DNA of 64,000 bases from Ephydatia muelleri (lineage: Eukaryota > Porifera > Demospongiae > Spongillida > Spongillidae): positions 7,038,205 to 7,102,204 of the forward strand of contig JABACO010000005.1 of NCBI GenBank assembly GCA_013339895.1. The letters are read 5' to 3'. The position numbers and the translations under genes are program-made. This document shows, piece after piece, positions 34,137-45,684 of this stretch; the stretch's first letter is position 1, and each line of letters opens with the position of its first letter. The notes beneath the pieces were generated by a model. It ran no database searches. It was not told the DNA's origin and was given only the letters and a program-made list of their open reading frames with translations.

Positions 34137-36363
34137 AAAATTCTGGGACCATTTCTGAAAATATAGACTTGTACACAAAATGGTCATGCTAATTAAGATA
34201 TTCCATTAGTTATAACTAATGAATAAAGGGGGGTTAGAACTTTTGCCACCCTCTAAAACTATTCTACAACTATCAAAAAAGTGAATGTTGTCATGAAGAA
34301 TTTGGGGACCATTTTAAAAATAGTTTTGGTGCAATAAGCCGCCATTTTTAAATGGCGTTTCTATGGGTTGCCATAGATATTTAGCTAACGTGAACTTGTA
34401 CACGCCCATCTAGGGCAATTCTGCGAGGGTGGAGTCGAGGCAGAGGGCGAGGTGGGCCAGGGGGCGGGGTCGACAGGGGGAAATGAGCGTATAAACATAA
34501 CTACATGGAATACTAAAAGCTTCGAGTCTGTGTTTTCTACACCGAGTAGACTGATCGTTGTCTTGAAATTAGAATGATAGTGTAGGCTGCATACACCTCG
34601 ACCGGCTGCTCAGATATCTACGTACGCTGGCAACACTTCGTATTTTTATGTTAGCGGATCCTATAGGCCTACACGTAGCTGAATCGAGTGTCTGAGAAAC
34701 AAACCAGCAGCCAAACGTGATCACATGTACATGTACATGCGACACCTCCAGTTTTCAAATTAACACAACAGCAACGCTAATATTTTGCAGATCCAAGGTG
34801 AGAAACTTTAAGCGTAGTTGTGTGGTTCCATCCACGTACTCGATATCGATGTGTTGACAGTGTGATTCTGTGATTAGTTAGGTTCGAATCGGATGTAATA
34901 ATAGTGCCCTTCACGAAGGGAGCATTTATTAGAAATAATGTATTACGCGCGCTGTTGTAGTATAGTTTAGCAGTAGCATATCGATTATGTATTGCGAATA
35001 AATGTGTATATTTTGCCTCCAACACATGTGTATGCTTTTACTGTATGGTGCATGTATACGTATGGTGCTTGTGACGTAATGCATGTACCAGTGTAAGTGT
35101 ATGCCCTTATAACTGATCTAGGTGTGTAAGGAGGAAAAAGCTACAATGCAAGTGTGTGTGTGTGTGTGTAGTATGTTTCTGCGGGCAATCACATACATGT
35201 ATGTGCAGAGTTTGAACTCTTCCAGAACTACTTTTGAACCCACCTTTGTTGCATTTTACCCATGCATAGGAAGAAGGACCAATGTGACTGATCATACATT
35301 CAGTCCCATTGGTCCAGGAATGGATATTTAGTTACGAGGATCTGTGTTGAAAGCAACAGGGGTTGGTGTTTTGGAATATAATTGGTGATGGGGCAAAAAT
35401 AAGTTTTCCCTTCGTACCATTACATGGCATGCCATGCAGTTATAGTAAATGGTGCAGACCAGCCCGATTAATTGGCTGAATGGCAAGTTACATGGCATGT
35501 GTAAATCAGGGGGTCAGTAAATCCCTTGTAATGGTGTGCATCTTGTAAATGTAACATCTGTAGCAACTGAATGTCTTGAAACTATGAGTGTTACTGACAG
35601 ATGCTGCATGTTGCCTACTCAATCCTTCCTGTCTCTCTCTCTCACCCCCCCCCCCCCCCCCCCCCCCCCCCCACAGGCTTCTACTGATTACATTATGTCA
35701 TTAGTAATTTAAAAACATACAGGCTACACATATAAAGGATGGCGAGAACTGGACAGGATGAAGAAGCAGCGAATCATGATGCCAGTTGGTAGAATGCAGC
35801 CATTGCTTCCATCACCTCCAAGCTCATAGGACTTGGTGTCTCTTTGTTTCTGTCAGTCACTGTGTAATCTGAACAAAACAATGCTTGCAATGGGATTTCA
35901 GCTTCCCACTTCATAAGCTGAGACATGCTGTGTGTGTGTGTGTGTGTGTGTATACACATAGCCCTTCTCTGATCCTATCTTAATTTGGATATTTATACAA
36001 GGAACAAAGGCACAATGTCATGAATTTTGTGTGGCAAGCCTTTGCCCCATGCATGCAACATACATACATGTATATGTATGATACCTCCAAAAAGTGAACA
36101 ACTTCATGCACATGGTATTTGTGTAGGGGTTATTTTTGGGTGCAAGGGTCAAGCATTTTAATAAAAGATGATGGTGCAGGGACTGATACAGATAGAGGCA
36201 GCAAACACTGTTAGTCATTTTGCAACCACCCCCATGATGGGTGTGGCCTTAGGAAGAACAGTATCATGTTTTTGAGGGGTGACTCTTTCATTTTAAGGGC
36301 ATCCTGTTCAGCTGATCCTGACAAGAGAGTACATTCAATTTCAGTGATGGATCCAGGATTTCC

Positions 36364-36416
<53 letters not shown>

Positions 36417-37721
36417 CAAATGACCCATGCCCACGTCCTGCTCCAGCTGGGGTATGGGGGACTGGCTGTAAGCTCCTCCATAGGGTCTAGGGAAGAGCAC
36501 ATTACATTGTACTTCGACATCAACCCATATTTCAACAAGTCAAAGAGTGTATGGAAGCGCTTGTGCCTACAGTACATGTACACAGATAAAGCCCATTACA
36601 TAGAGGCGTAGCTCCTCCCATGGATGAGAAATAAAATAACCACAGGCATTACCACTTACACACACACACCCAGCTCCCTCACAAGTAGTCCAATCTTCAT
36701 GTACATGTATCTGCCACACTATCTGCCAATCAAGTGAAGGTCTGCTCACAAGATGCTTTGATTGTATTCATTTTAGCCAGGACAATGGTTGTGTACACCT
36801 TGGACAGCAGTCTGGCCCCAAGGCCAACATAAACAACAGTACCTAGGGAGATACATGTAGAAGGCCAACAGTACACTATATCAACGCTAATACACTACAC
36901 ATCTGTATCTGTACTGACTTCTTGGAGTCATGAATGTTTGGGGCAGTATGCTCCACTAGCAGAGAGGAGAGTTGTAGAAGGATGCACACGAAGAGTGCTA
37001 AGGTATGACTGTATAAGGTCTAGGCATATTGAGTGGAGTACTCACCGAGGAGCCAAAGGACTTGTCAGGGTTAATGATCTTATTAATAAATACGCTGATG
37101 ACAATGTCATTAGTGTCCGACTCAGGATCAGGGTCTCCCAGGAGGGCTGTCCTTCTCATGCTGAGAAGGTTGGAATCACAATGTACTGGAGGAGCAAGGG
37201 AAAGTGAGGAGGTGAAGGTGAAGGGAGGTAAGAGGGAGGGAGGGTGGATAAATGGTATGTGTAATTTTGCCAGAGATGTCCCTGCTGGTGTACATGTACA
37301 TGACTACAGGAGGACAGGAGAGAGGGATTGAGGGAGGGAGGGAGAGAGGGAGGAGGAACGGAGGAGGAAGGGAGGGAGGAAGTGAGGGAGTAGGTGAGAC
37401 AGGAGAGAAAGAAAGGAAGGAGGAAGTGAGGGAGTAGGTGAGATAGGAGAGAAAGAAAGGAAGGAGGAGAGAGGGATAAGAGCAAAGAAAGATGGAACAC
37501 AAACTAAGTGATTGAAGTGTACACAATGTACCTGGGCAGGCTGGCTGCAGCACTGATAACGCCCAACACCACGTTCCAACTGGAGTGCAGTGCCTGTGGG
37601 CATGACTGGAGGACCTGTCCAACAGATAACGTACTGAGCACAGATCATATACATGTACCATGCACACTGTTATTTGTGCACGTTGCACACAATAGCAGAG
37701 AAGACATACATGTACATGTAC
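34137..37721. other. Gene-poor region with simple repeats
   Basis: No complete gene. It contains a 28-nt C tract (35645-35672), GT runs at 35153-35169 and 35930-35951, a GT run joined to a 17-nt G tract (36369-36415), and a GGGA/GGAA-rich stretch (37200-37490). A minus-strand segment near 37056-37165 ending at GTGAGT (DTNDIVISVFINK in one frame) could be an exon linked to the fibronectin type III exon, but the evidence is weak. Confidence 0.45.
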
Positions 37722-37911
37722 AAAGTGAAGGGGAGGAGGCCGGTGGTGTTGTAGCTGATCACAGTAAGGGGCAGGACACCCGCCAGAGCACCATTGCAAT
37801 ACAAACTGAAGTTGATGAGGATGCCATTACTGTGAGTTGGCAAGTCCCAAGACACAATGATGTAGGTGGAGCCCACATTCTGCACCGACACAGCATCAAA
37901 TCCATCCGGTG
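37722..37911 (-). CDS. Fibronectin type III domain exon (partial gene)
   Basis: The exon follows the acceptor TTCCCCCAG and reads APDGFDAVSVQNVGSTY, then IIVSWDLPTHSNGILINFSL, LYCNGAL and NTTGLLPFTL. The W in strand B, the P-x-N-G turn and the T-G-L-x-P-x-T pattern are those of an FN3 domain, which is an extracellular adhesion/receptor module of ~90 residues. The exon stops before the final strand, at GTACAT. A segment at about 37640-37533, bordered by GGACAG and GTACATTG, may be the next exon, but its frame is ambiguous. The rest of the gene is not identified. Confidence 0.6.
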
Positions 37912-38717
37912 CTGGGGGAAGGAGGGGGAAGAGACATCACATAACGAGATTGCACACAATCACATCACACATACATGTACATGTATCATAGATTATCTAT
38001 GCATGTATATACAGTCAGTGACACACACATACACACGCACACACACATGCACACACACACATGCCCAACATGCCTGCTTCTCCTGTTGTGATATTCACGT
38101 ATACGATGTAACTGACTACGCCGCTGGACACAGCTATGGACATGTACAAGTAGCCCAGTTGGGGGGGGGGGGGGGGGTGGGGTACGCTACTGAATTCACA
38201 TAGTATACTCACCAAAACACCTGCGTCTCAGAAGATGAAAGCATGAAGGGCATACGTAGTTTGATCCCTGCATGCATCATTGTGCCTAATTGATGCGCTC
38301 CACTTCTCCAGTGCAAGTGACGCACAGCTGATAAGTTAATTTTTAATTTGTGTATCGGTACAATTATAATTGTAATTCAAATTGTCTTGATAGTTACGTC
38401 ACAGCTATTAAAGTTTATAACCTACCTAGCCGACATAATTTTGTAACTTGATGACGCAAGGTATTACGTAATGACTACTTCGTTTATGAATAAATTATGC
38501 GCTGTAGAAATTAAATTTTTGTCTTGATTTTAGTTTACGAATGGTTCATGGTATAATCTTATAAAGCACAGATTCACAATCAGTCCGATTTATCGTAAAT
38601 TATAAACGTGTTTGAAATTCAATTAAAATAAAAAGCAAGATGACCGCCTATGTATGGGCCATTTCTCCATATGTGAATTTCTGGATATGGTATAACAAAC
38701 TATTTGCACAGTGTCAA

Positions 38718-39998
38718 CTAAAAAAACAACTGAAGTCCACGCAGAGCTTCGATACTGGCGTCGTCGACTGCGTTATCTTGGAGGACTAAGCTATAATCTT
38801 CAAGGCCATATTTTAAGTGATCAATAGTTATATCTGCACCGTGACAGTGGTTGTCGAAGAACGATGCAATTTTCAGAAATGCTGTGATGAACGTATTGGG
38901 TTGAGACACCGTATCTCGTTGAAACGCCAATTGATAGGACGCGATGCTCATCGTGATGAAGCACACTGCTGTGTTCAACACCTTATCTTTGAGAAGTTCC
39001 CTGTCACGAAGTATTGTTATTGATTTGACGATGCTTTTCAGCCATTGTTTGGTTTTCGCGTGCAATGGCGGCCTAGGGGCCGTTATGTCATAGAGCTTTG
39101 TTATGTACTGGAAGCGACCGACATCGGGCACGCCGTCGATATTCGTTTCATCATCGTTATCCTTTTGATCTCCACCGGAGGACGTGATTTCAGGATCGAT
39201 TTGGCAACTCGATACTTTCCCGGGTTACTCATATTTAACCAATAGGGAGGAGAGGGCCTCGCAGCACGTACGACACTCCGTCATGATGTTGCACAAGGGT
39301 AGCTTCCGAGGGTCGCTGGTCTTTTTTCTCATTGCATCGGCAAGGAAGTAGCTGAACATAGAGACTTCCAGAGTGCCTATGGTGTAAGAAGTCTCATTGG
39401 CGGTGCAGGCGCTCATGACGAACAGGCTGCGGTGGAGGGGTATGTCTGTCGTCAGAGCGTCGCCGACGCCACCGGCGTAGCAGCAGTCCAATGCGAAGAG
39501 AACGTGTTTGGCTTTGCAGCTCGCTTCCGTCAGCCAGTCTTTCAGAACGCTAGCGGTAATGCACGTGCGCTCCGAGCGATCGAAGTCGGAAGGCGCGAGT
39601 GCCCGTTTATCTCCAACGTCTACACCGTGGCCGCAGAAATAAAATACGAACATTCCTTCTGCCTCCACACAGTTGGCTGCATATACAAACCACCTTTTCA
39701 TGCCTTCAAACGTACAGTCCGTTGAATTTTCACTGGCTACGAGAATCGTTGTGTTGCCTTCGGGCACAGCACCGATCTCTACGAAGGTTTTAGAGACGAG
39801 CTTGGCAGCGTTCACAACGGGGCGGCCCAATGACTTAGCTTGCATCTTCTCGTGACTCTGGTAGTCGATCGCAAAGCCCACGAGATGGCTTTGAGCCGTG
39901 TCAAATTCCACCTCCTCCGCGAGATTGCCGATGATCATAAACTTATCGCTATATCGGCAGTCTGCCGGCTGTTGAATGTGTGAAGACCTTTGACCCAT
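38718..39998 (-). pseudogene. Caspase-fold protein 3, interrupted by one stop
   Basis: This paralogue of gene 2 starts at the ATG at 39998 (MGQRSSHIQQ). It keeps the whole catalytic region: His124 in FYFCGHG and Cys172 or Cys173 in LDCCYAGG. At 39225-39227 a TAA replaces the GCG (Ala) codon that gene 2 has after LLVKYE. The same frame then continues to 38718, matching gene 2 closely (ITILRDRELLKDK, SYQLAFQRDTVSQPNTF). The product would be 257 residues, just past the protease domain, so a short protease-only form is conceivable. The C-terminus differs, ending LRGLQLFF. An inverted-repeat arm begins 26 bp upstream of the ATG, so the native promoter is probably lost. Pseudogene is the simplest reading. 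Confidence 0.75.
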
Positions 39999-40787
39999 TG
40001 CGTCCCAATTGCTCACAACGGCAAATAACAATAACAGCTCAATTTATACTTTCTGCAAGATATTTATAACTAGCACCTCAAGTCAACTTTTGTTTATATA
40101 CAAGGTCAGTTACTATAGTACGTATTACACTCTATGTGTGTACGGATACGCTTGCGTCTATGCATGTATGCCTATAAGAAGGCTTGTACATGCATACTAC
40201 CCAACTTTCTATCCACCATTATTGTATGTGCGTGCGTGTGACACAGAAATACACGTACACACGCATATACACACACTCGCATGTAGACAAACGCAAGCTT
40301 TCAATCCGCCCTTTGTGACACGCACATACACACGCATGCACACGCACATACATACCACGCACCCACACATTGACAAGGCTTTTGGAGATGGGCGTTCGGA
40401 TGGGAAGGCATGGTATGATGTATTAGGCCAAGGCGTACATCGGGGCACACTGGCATACATACGTTGTGGCATACGATTAGAGTGTGCGAGGGGGTGAGGA
40501 ACAAAGTTGTAGGCATGCCATACATAAATAGAGCCATGTGCATGTGTGTGTGGTATTGATATGCAGATCTTATACTTGTATGCTATTCTAAGAGTGACTG
40601 CTTGCTGAGCAGGTTACATGTACACATACCATCAGTTGCTTTCCAACCACTGGGGTTTTAAGATTAATGAGCTGACGGAGGATTTTTTTTGTGTAACTTA
40701 TGTCTATTTTGTGATTAGTTGTGCTTTATCATTATGATGCAATTATGAAATGTGGCACTGTGGTCATTATGCAGGCTGTCTGTATTA

Positions 40788-42016
40788 GGGGATTAACTGG
40801 CGATGCTTGATGTATTCCCATTGAGGGGGATTGATCTGTTTAAGGTTAGTACACATGTATGTGTTAGCACACACTCTCTGATAATGTATGTATTGCATTC
40901 TTATAGATGCCCACCTCTCCGATGGGGATTAACTGGCGATGCTTGATGTATTCCCATTGAGGGGGATTGATCTGTTTAAGGTTAGTACACATGTATGTGT
41001 TAGCACACACTCTCTGATAATGTATGTATTGCATTCTTATAGATGCCCACCTCTCCGATGGGGATCAACTGGCGATGCTTGATGTGTTCCCATTGAGGTG
41101 GATTGATCTGTTTAAGGTCCGTAGATGTGTACGTGTTAGCACACACACTCTGATAATGTATGTATTGCATTCTTATAGATGCCCACCTCTCCGATGGGGA
41201 TCAACTGGCGATGCTTGATGTGTTCCCATTGAGGGGGATTGATCTGTTTAAGATCCGTAGATGTGTACGTGTTAGCACACACACTCTGATAATGTATGTA
41301 TTGCATTCTTATAAATGCCCACCTCTCCGATGGGGATCAACTGGCGATGCTTGATGTGTTCCCATTGAGGGGGATTGATCTGTTTAAGGTCCGTAGATGT
41401 GTACGTGTTAGTACACACACTCTGATAATGTATGCATTGCATTCTTATAGATGCCCACCTTTTCGATGGGAATCAACTGGCGATGCTTGATGTATTCTCA
41501 TTGAGGGGGATTGATTTGTTTAAGGCCAGTACATGTGTATGTGTTAGCACACACTCTCTGATAATGTATGCATTGCATTCTTAGATGCCCACCTTTTCGA
41601 TGGGGATCAACTGGCAATGCTTGATGTGTTCCCATTGAGGGGGATTGATCTGTTTAAGGTTCGTAGATGTGTACATATTAGCACACACTCTCTGATAATG
41701 TATGCATTACATTCTTATAGATGCCCACCTTTTCGATGGGGATCAACTGGCTATGCTTGATGTGTTCCCATTGAGGGGGATTGATCTGTTTAAGGTTAGT
41801 ACACGTGTATGTGTTTAGCATACGCTCTCTGATAATGTATGTATTGCATTCTTATAGATGCCCACCTTTTCGATGGGAATAAACTGGCGATGTTTGATGT
41901 GTTCCCATTGAGGGGGATTGATCTGTTTAAGATTAGTACACCTGTATGTGTTAGCACACACTCTCTGATAATGTATGTATTGCATTCTTATAGATGCCCA
42001 CCTCTCTGATGGGGTT
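40788..42016. repeat. 136-bp satellite array
   Basis: Nine or so tandem copies of a 136-bp unit marked by GATGGGGATCAACTGGCGAT, CCATTGAGGGGGATTGATC and CACACTCTGATAATGTATG. The middle copies are the most alike. The 64-residue frames that recur through it are by-products of the repeat. Confidence 0.95.
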
Positions 42017-44120
42017 CACCTGTGTTGTGTAAACTTACCACGGGTGCAGACCTTACAGTTGTGGCTAGATAAGAACTCCATCTGCAGTTTAAGTATACAG
42101 CAAATACAAAGGTAAGGCAGTTGCTCCTTCATGGCAGGAATAGCACATTTTTGCATGGATACTTACATGCACATGCATGTTTTTGAACAATAGTTTTGAC
42201 TTTGTGCACAGATAGAATGCAATTGGCAGAATTACCAGCACAGCATACCAGGCTGTATTTGCACAAATCATCCACAACCAACCGTTTTACAGTTTTGCAT
42301 ATATCATTATCTAACAGAAATTGTACGGATTGCACCCATGGTAAAATTTACGTAACACTAAAACCACCTTGACCACTGCTGATGTAATCTGGAGTTCTAC
42401 CAGGTTGGTTCTCAAACAGCCTCTCCCCCTACTAGGCATAGATATTTCTCCAAGGTGTCTTCTCAATGGCCTCTCTCCTCTCCTAACCACAGTACCTCCA
42501 ACAGTCAAACACAAATGCACATCACTTGTGAACATCCACAGCACACTCTTAAAACTATAAAGTCTCATACAGTACTCTCCGTCAGACCTTCAAACGATGA
42601 TCCCCTTCCCTCGTGTGCTCCCCGGGGCCAGTCTCTTCAGAGTTCAAAGTTTTTTTTTTTTAAATGATCCACTTCGTCTTCTGAGGCAACCTACGAGAAT
42701 GTGCAGTGGCAAGTAACATTATGTAAACTTACCACAGGTGCAGACCTTACAGTTGTGGCTAGATAAGAACTCCACCTGAACACAACAGCAAATAAAAAGG
42801 TGAGACAGTCGCTCCTTCATGACAGAAATTCTTGGCAATGTACATCTATACTTCATATATATGTTTTGAACACCAGTTTTGATTTGTGCATAGATGGAGC
42901 GCTCTATTGACAGTGACCCAGCTGAATTAGCGTCTCGATAAATCACAACAAGAAACTCAACGCATTTTTTCAGGCTCTCAAGTGACATGTTTTTTTTTAA
43001 ATTACGAAGTTGAGCTTTCTTGCCTTTGGAATACCTATATGGGGAGATCTGCCAGACTATCCTTATCTAACAGAAATCATAAGGTCTGCACCCTTGGTAA
43101 AGTGTATGTAGTACAAAACCACCAATCTGACCCTTGATGTAATCTGGAGTAAGGCTTTAACGGATCGGATCCGAATTCAGATATCCTATCCGAATGGCCA
43201 ACGGATCGGATTCAGTTTCGTTACATTAACCATTCAGATTGATGTTCCAAAGTCGGAACAGATTCGGATTATAGCCCGCCCAATCCGATCGGATGCTAAC
43301 ACGTATATCTGAATATCCGGTGGTCTGGGGCCGAGGAAGAGCAGCCATTTTTTTTCCCCCAAGTTCAACAGTCCGCGTGGCCGTTTCGTTTTGTTTTTTT
43401 GGCAAAAGACGGTTGACGGTGTGTGAAATAAACGTAGGCTAGCTTTTCTTCCCTTTTTTGTACTTAATGCTTTTTTTATTTCAATTTTTGCCACCGTCCT
43501 TTTCCGATTTGGGCATTTCCCCCATGCTGGCTTTATATTATATGGGGTGTGCGTATTTTGTTTTAGCATTGGTTTCATTTCTCACGTACGTTCAGTACTC
43601 GCCTGAGCCAGTCTATAATGGATTTGACCATAGATTTGGCAGAAGCTCAAAGTCATAACGATTGTGACGAACCAGCACCGACGAAAGGGCAATTTAAAAG
43701 AGCACGCAGCTATTCATCCCAAACGACAACGTCCGACGCGGGTGATGACTTTCAGCTCTCTTCCTCATCATCGTTCCTACAATTTAGCAAAACGGTAAGC
43801 TTCATTGCATGCGCTTGATCGAAAACCACGCCCATGGAACCAGATATTCAGATATCCAATTGCCTCAGATAATGTACTCTGGATCCGTCTGCTAATCAGA
43901 TCAGATTCAGATACACGCCTTAACTAAACAGATCAGATCAGATTATAATGCCGAATCTGATCTGATCTGATCTGTTAAAGCCTTAATCTGGAGGTCTACC
44001 TGGATGCTGAGCACTCCTCCAAGTTCTGCTTCCCATACCATGGTCTGCTCTCAAACAGCAATCTCCACCCCCCCTCCCCTTCTCTTCTCAACAGCCTCTC
44101 CTCTTGTACACCACAACGCC
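42017..44120. repeat. Tandem segmental duplication (~0.65-kb unit)
   Basis: Copy A (about 42017-42650) and copy B (about 42715-44120, excluding the 43150-43985 insertion) share TGTAAACTTACCAC, GTGCAGACCTTACAGTTGTG, GCTAGATAAGAACTCCA, CAGT(T/C)GCTCCTTCATG and GATGTAATCTGGAG. On the minus strand both copies keep a small exon-like piece (FLSSHNCKVCT) ending in GTAAGTTT, so an exon may have been duplicated. Divergence is moderate, so the duplication is not recent. Confidence 0.7.
43150..43985. mobile_element. hAT-like element (836 bp) with 8-bp TSD
   Basis: The ends are TAAGGCTTTAAC and GTTAAAGCCTTA, a perfect 12-bp inverted repeat, with GATC-rich subterminal blocks on both sides. ATCTGGAG flanks it at 43142-43149 and 43986-43993, the 8-bp duplication expected of hAT. 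The uninterrupted site survives in sister copy A at about 42386-42393. Internally, 43618 onward holds a frame MDLTIDLAEAQSHND to FLQFSKT followed by GTAAGC, which looks like a transposase first exon with donor and no partner. The copy is therefore probably a deletion derivative. Confidence 0.85.
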
Positions 44121-44219
44121 CCCATATGTCACACACAACACTACATGTATAGCACACTTTGTGTGTGTGTGTGTGTGTGTATGTGAATGTGTGTGTGTGT
44201 GTTATGGAGAGGTTGCTGC

Positions 44220-44639
44220 CTAAATTTGAAGCTTGCTAATTGGTGCATGGTGCTCTGTATGTACATATACATTTGCAAATGTACAAATGTACATATAAAG
44301 ATAGTTTGAGTATGTTGTATACACCCATCCCTGCTCCAAACACTTAGGGTCATTGATTTTATGCTTTCTGATCTCAGCCTCCTCTGCTGCAGCCCCTTCA
44401 GACAGGCTTGCTGCTGTTAGGATTGAAGGGATTAAGGGAGAGGTCACCGTGATATCAAAGACAGCATGTTTCCCTCTCTCCCAATTGAGGACAAGTACAT
44501 CTGCTGGCCAGGTATGGCTTAGGTCAGGTGTACATGTACGACCGCTGCCCGACTCTAACTTCACTCCAAGGTGGGCATGATGGCAGAACTCAACAAACAT
44601 GTTACACAGATGATTGTCGGCACCTGTTTTACAGGACAA
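44220..44639 (-). pseudogene. Nuclease-like fragment of a retroelement protein
   Basis: A frame on the minus strand reads MFVEFCHHAHLGVKLESGSG, then WPADVLVLNWERGKHAVFDI, VTSPL and KHKINDPKCLEQGW. The PADV...W..G...FD(V/I)TVTSPL pattern recurs at the C-terminal end of many invertebrate reverse-transcriptase-like proteins and resembles a PD-(D/E)XK nuclease core. The preceding reverse transcriptase is absent. I recognise it as a retroelement remnant, probably LINE-related, with moderate confidence. Confidence 0.5.
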
Positions 44640-45477
44640 GGGGGAGGAGATTAACTAACCACCAGTACTTTGTACTCAAGCTCACAATGATTTTTTTGTC
44701 ACACTACCAATCAAACAGTAGACAGCCTGCATAATGACCACAGTGCTGTATGTACCACATTTCATAATTGCATTGATCTTAAACCACAGTGGTTGGAAAG
44801 CAACTGATGATATGTGTACATGTAATCAGCTCAGCAAAAGGTCACAGCATGCAGTCACTCTTAGAAAAGCCTTCAAGTATAAGATCTGTATATCTCTACC
44901 ACACACACATGCACATGGCTCTATGTATGTATACATGTAGCTGCATGCCTACAACTTTGTCTCCCTCCCCCGGCCTCTCCCTCCTCCTCCCATCGCACAC
45001 TCTAATCGTATGTCCCAACGTATGTATGCCAGTGTGCCCCGATGTATGCCTATTGCCAGGCTTGGCCTAATACATAATACCATGCCTTCCCATATCCGAA
45101 CGCTCATCTCCGAAAGCCTTGTCAATGTGTGGGTGCGTGTGTGTATGTATGTGCGTGTGCATGCGAGTGTATGTGCGTATCACAAAGGGCAGATTGAAAC
45201 TTGCGTTTGTCTACATGTGAGTGTATGTATATGCGTGTGTAAGTGTATTTGTGTGTCAACGTACGCACATACAATAATGGTGGATTGAAAGTTGAGTAGT
45301 ATGCATGTACAAGCCTTCTTATAGGCATACATGCATAAACGCAAGCGTAGTCGGTACACACATAGAGTGTAATACGTACTATAGTAACTGATTGTACATG
45401 AAAAAAAAAATGCCTCGAGGTGTTAGTTATAAATATCTTGCAGAAACTATGAAGTGAACTGTTATTGTTATTGTGTC

Positions 45478-45684
45478 AAATTATGCAATTACTTGATGCT
45501 TATTAATTTTTCCAAATGGGGCCAGGGAACGAGCAAGGGTGTTACAAAAGTAGCGCCATATATGGCATTTCAGCCATTTTTAATAATAAGCACCAATGAC
45601 CATTATAATATAAATCCTTCAGGAACCGACAGGTTTAAGGTAAAAAATATGTTTCCACCACAGTAAAACACACTGGTGTATAAT
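45478..45684. repeat. Direct repeat flanking the pogo-like remnant, left copy
   Basis: It contains TGATGCTTATTAATTTTTCC, CCATTTTTAATAATAA, CACCAATGACCATTATAATA, GGAACCGACAGGTT and ACACACTGGTGTATA. The same series recurs in the same orientation at 49004-49232 with about 85-90 percent identity. Confidence 0.85.

Larger units (their letters stand above)
40024..45472. mobile_element. 5.4-kb segment bounded by ~750-bp inverted repeats
   Basis: The left arm (about 40024-40785) begins AATAACAATAACAG. It is matched inverted by the right arm (about 44716-45472), which ends CTGTTATTGTTATT. Shared landmarks include AATATTTATAACTA-like and AGTACGTATTACACTC sequence, AAGAAGGCTTGTACATGCAT, CACAAAGGGC(A/G)GATTGAAA and GACAGCCTGCATAATGACC. 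The arms are diverged, with indels. No target-site duplication is evident. Between them lie a 136-bp satellite, a duplicated segment, a hAT-like insertion and a nuclease-like fragment, but no credible transposase. It may be an old long-TIR transposon filled with later insertions, or an inverted segmental duplication. Confidence 0.6.

Noticed and set aside
35645-35678. Splice acceptor formed by CT-rich DNA, 28 C and CAG
   Set aside because: The polypyrimidine-CAG pattern is striking, but no open coding exon with recognisable sequence follows.
37156-37799. 207-residue Ser/Leu/Pro-rich minus-strand ORF
   Set aside because: Most of it is the translation of a GGGA/GGAA simple repeat; only the short FN3 exon in a different frame looks real.
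40209-45361. ORFs rich in Cys-Val, Thr-His and Tyr in the inverted-repeat arms
   Set aside because: They follow GT/CA-rich DNA in the arms and have no family resemblance.
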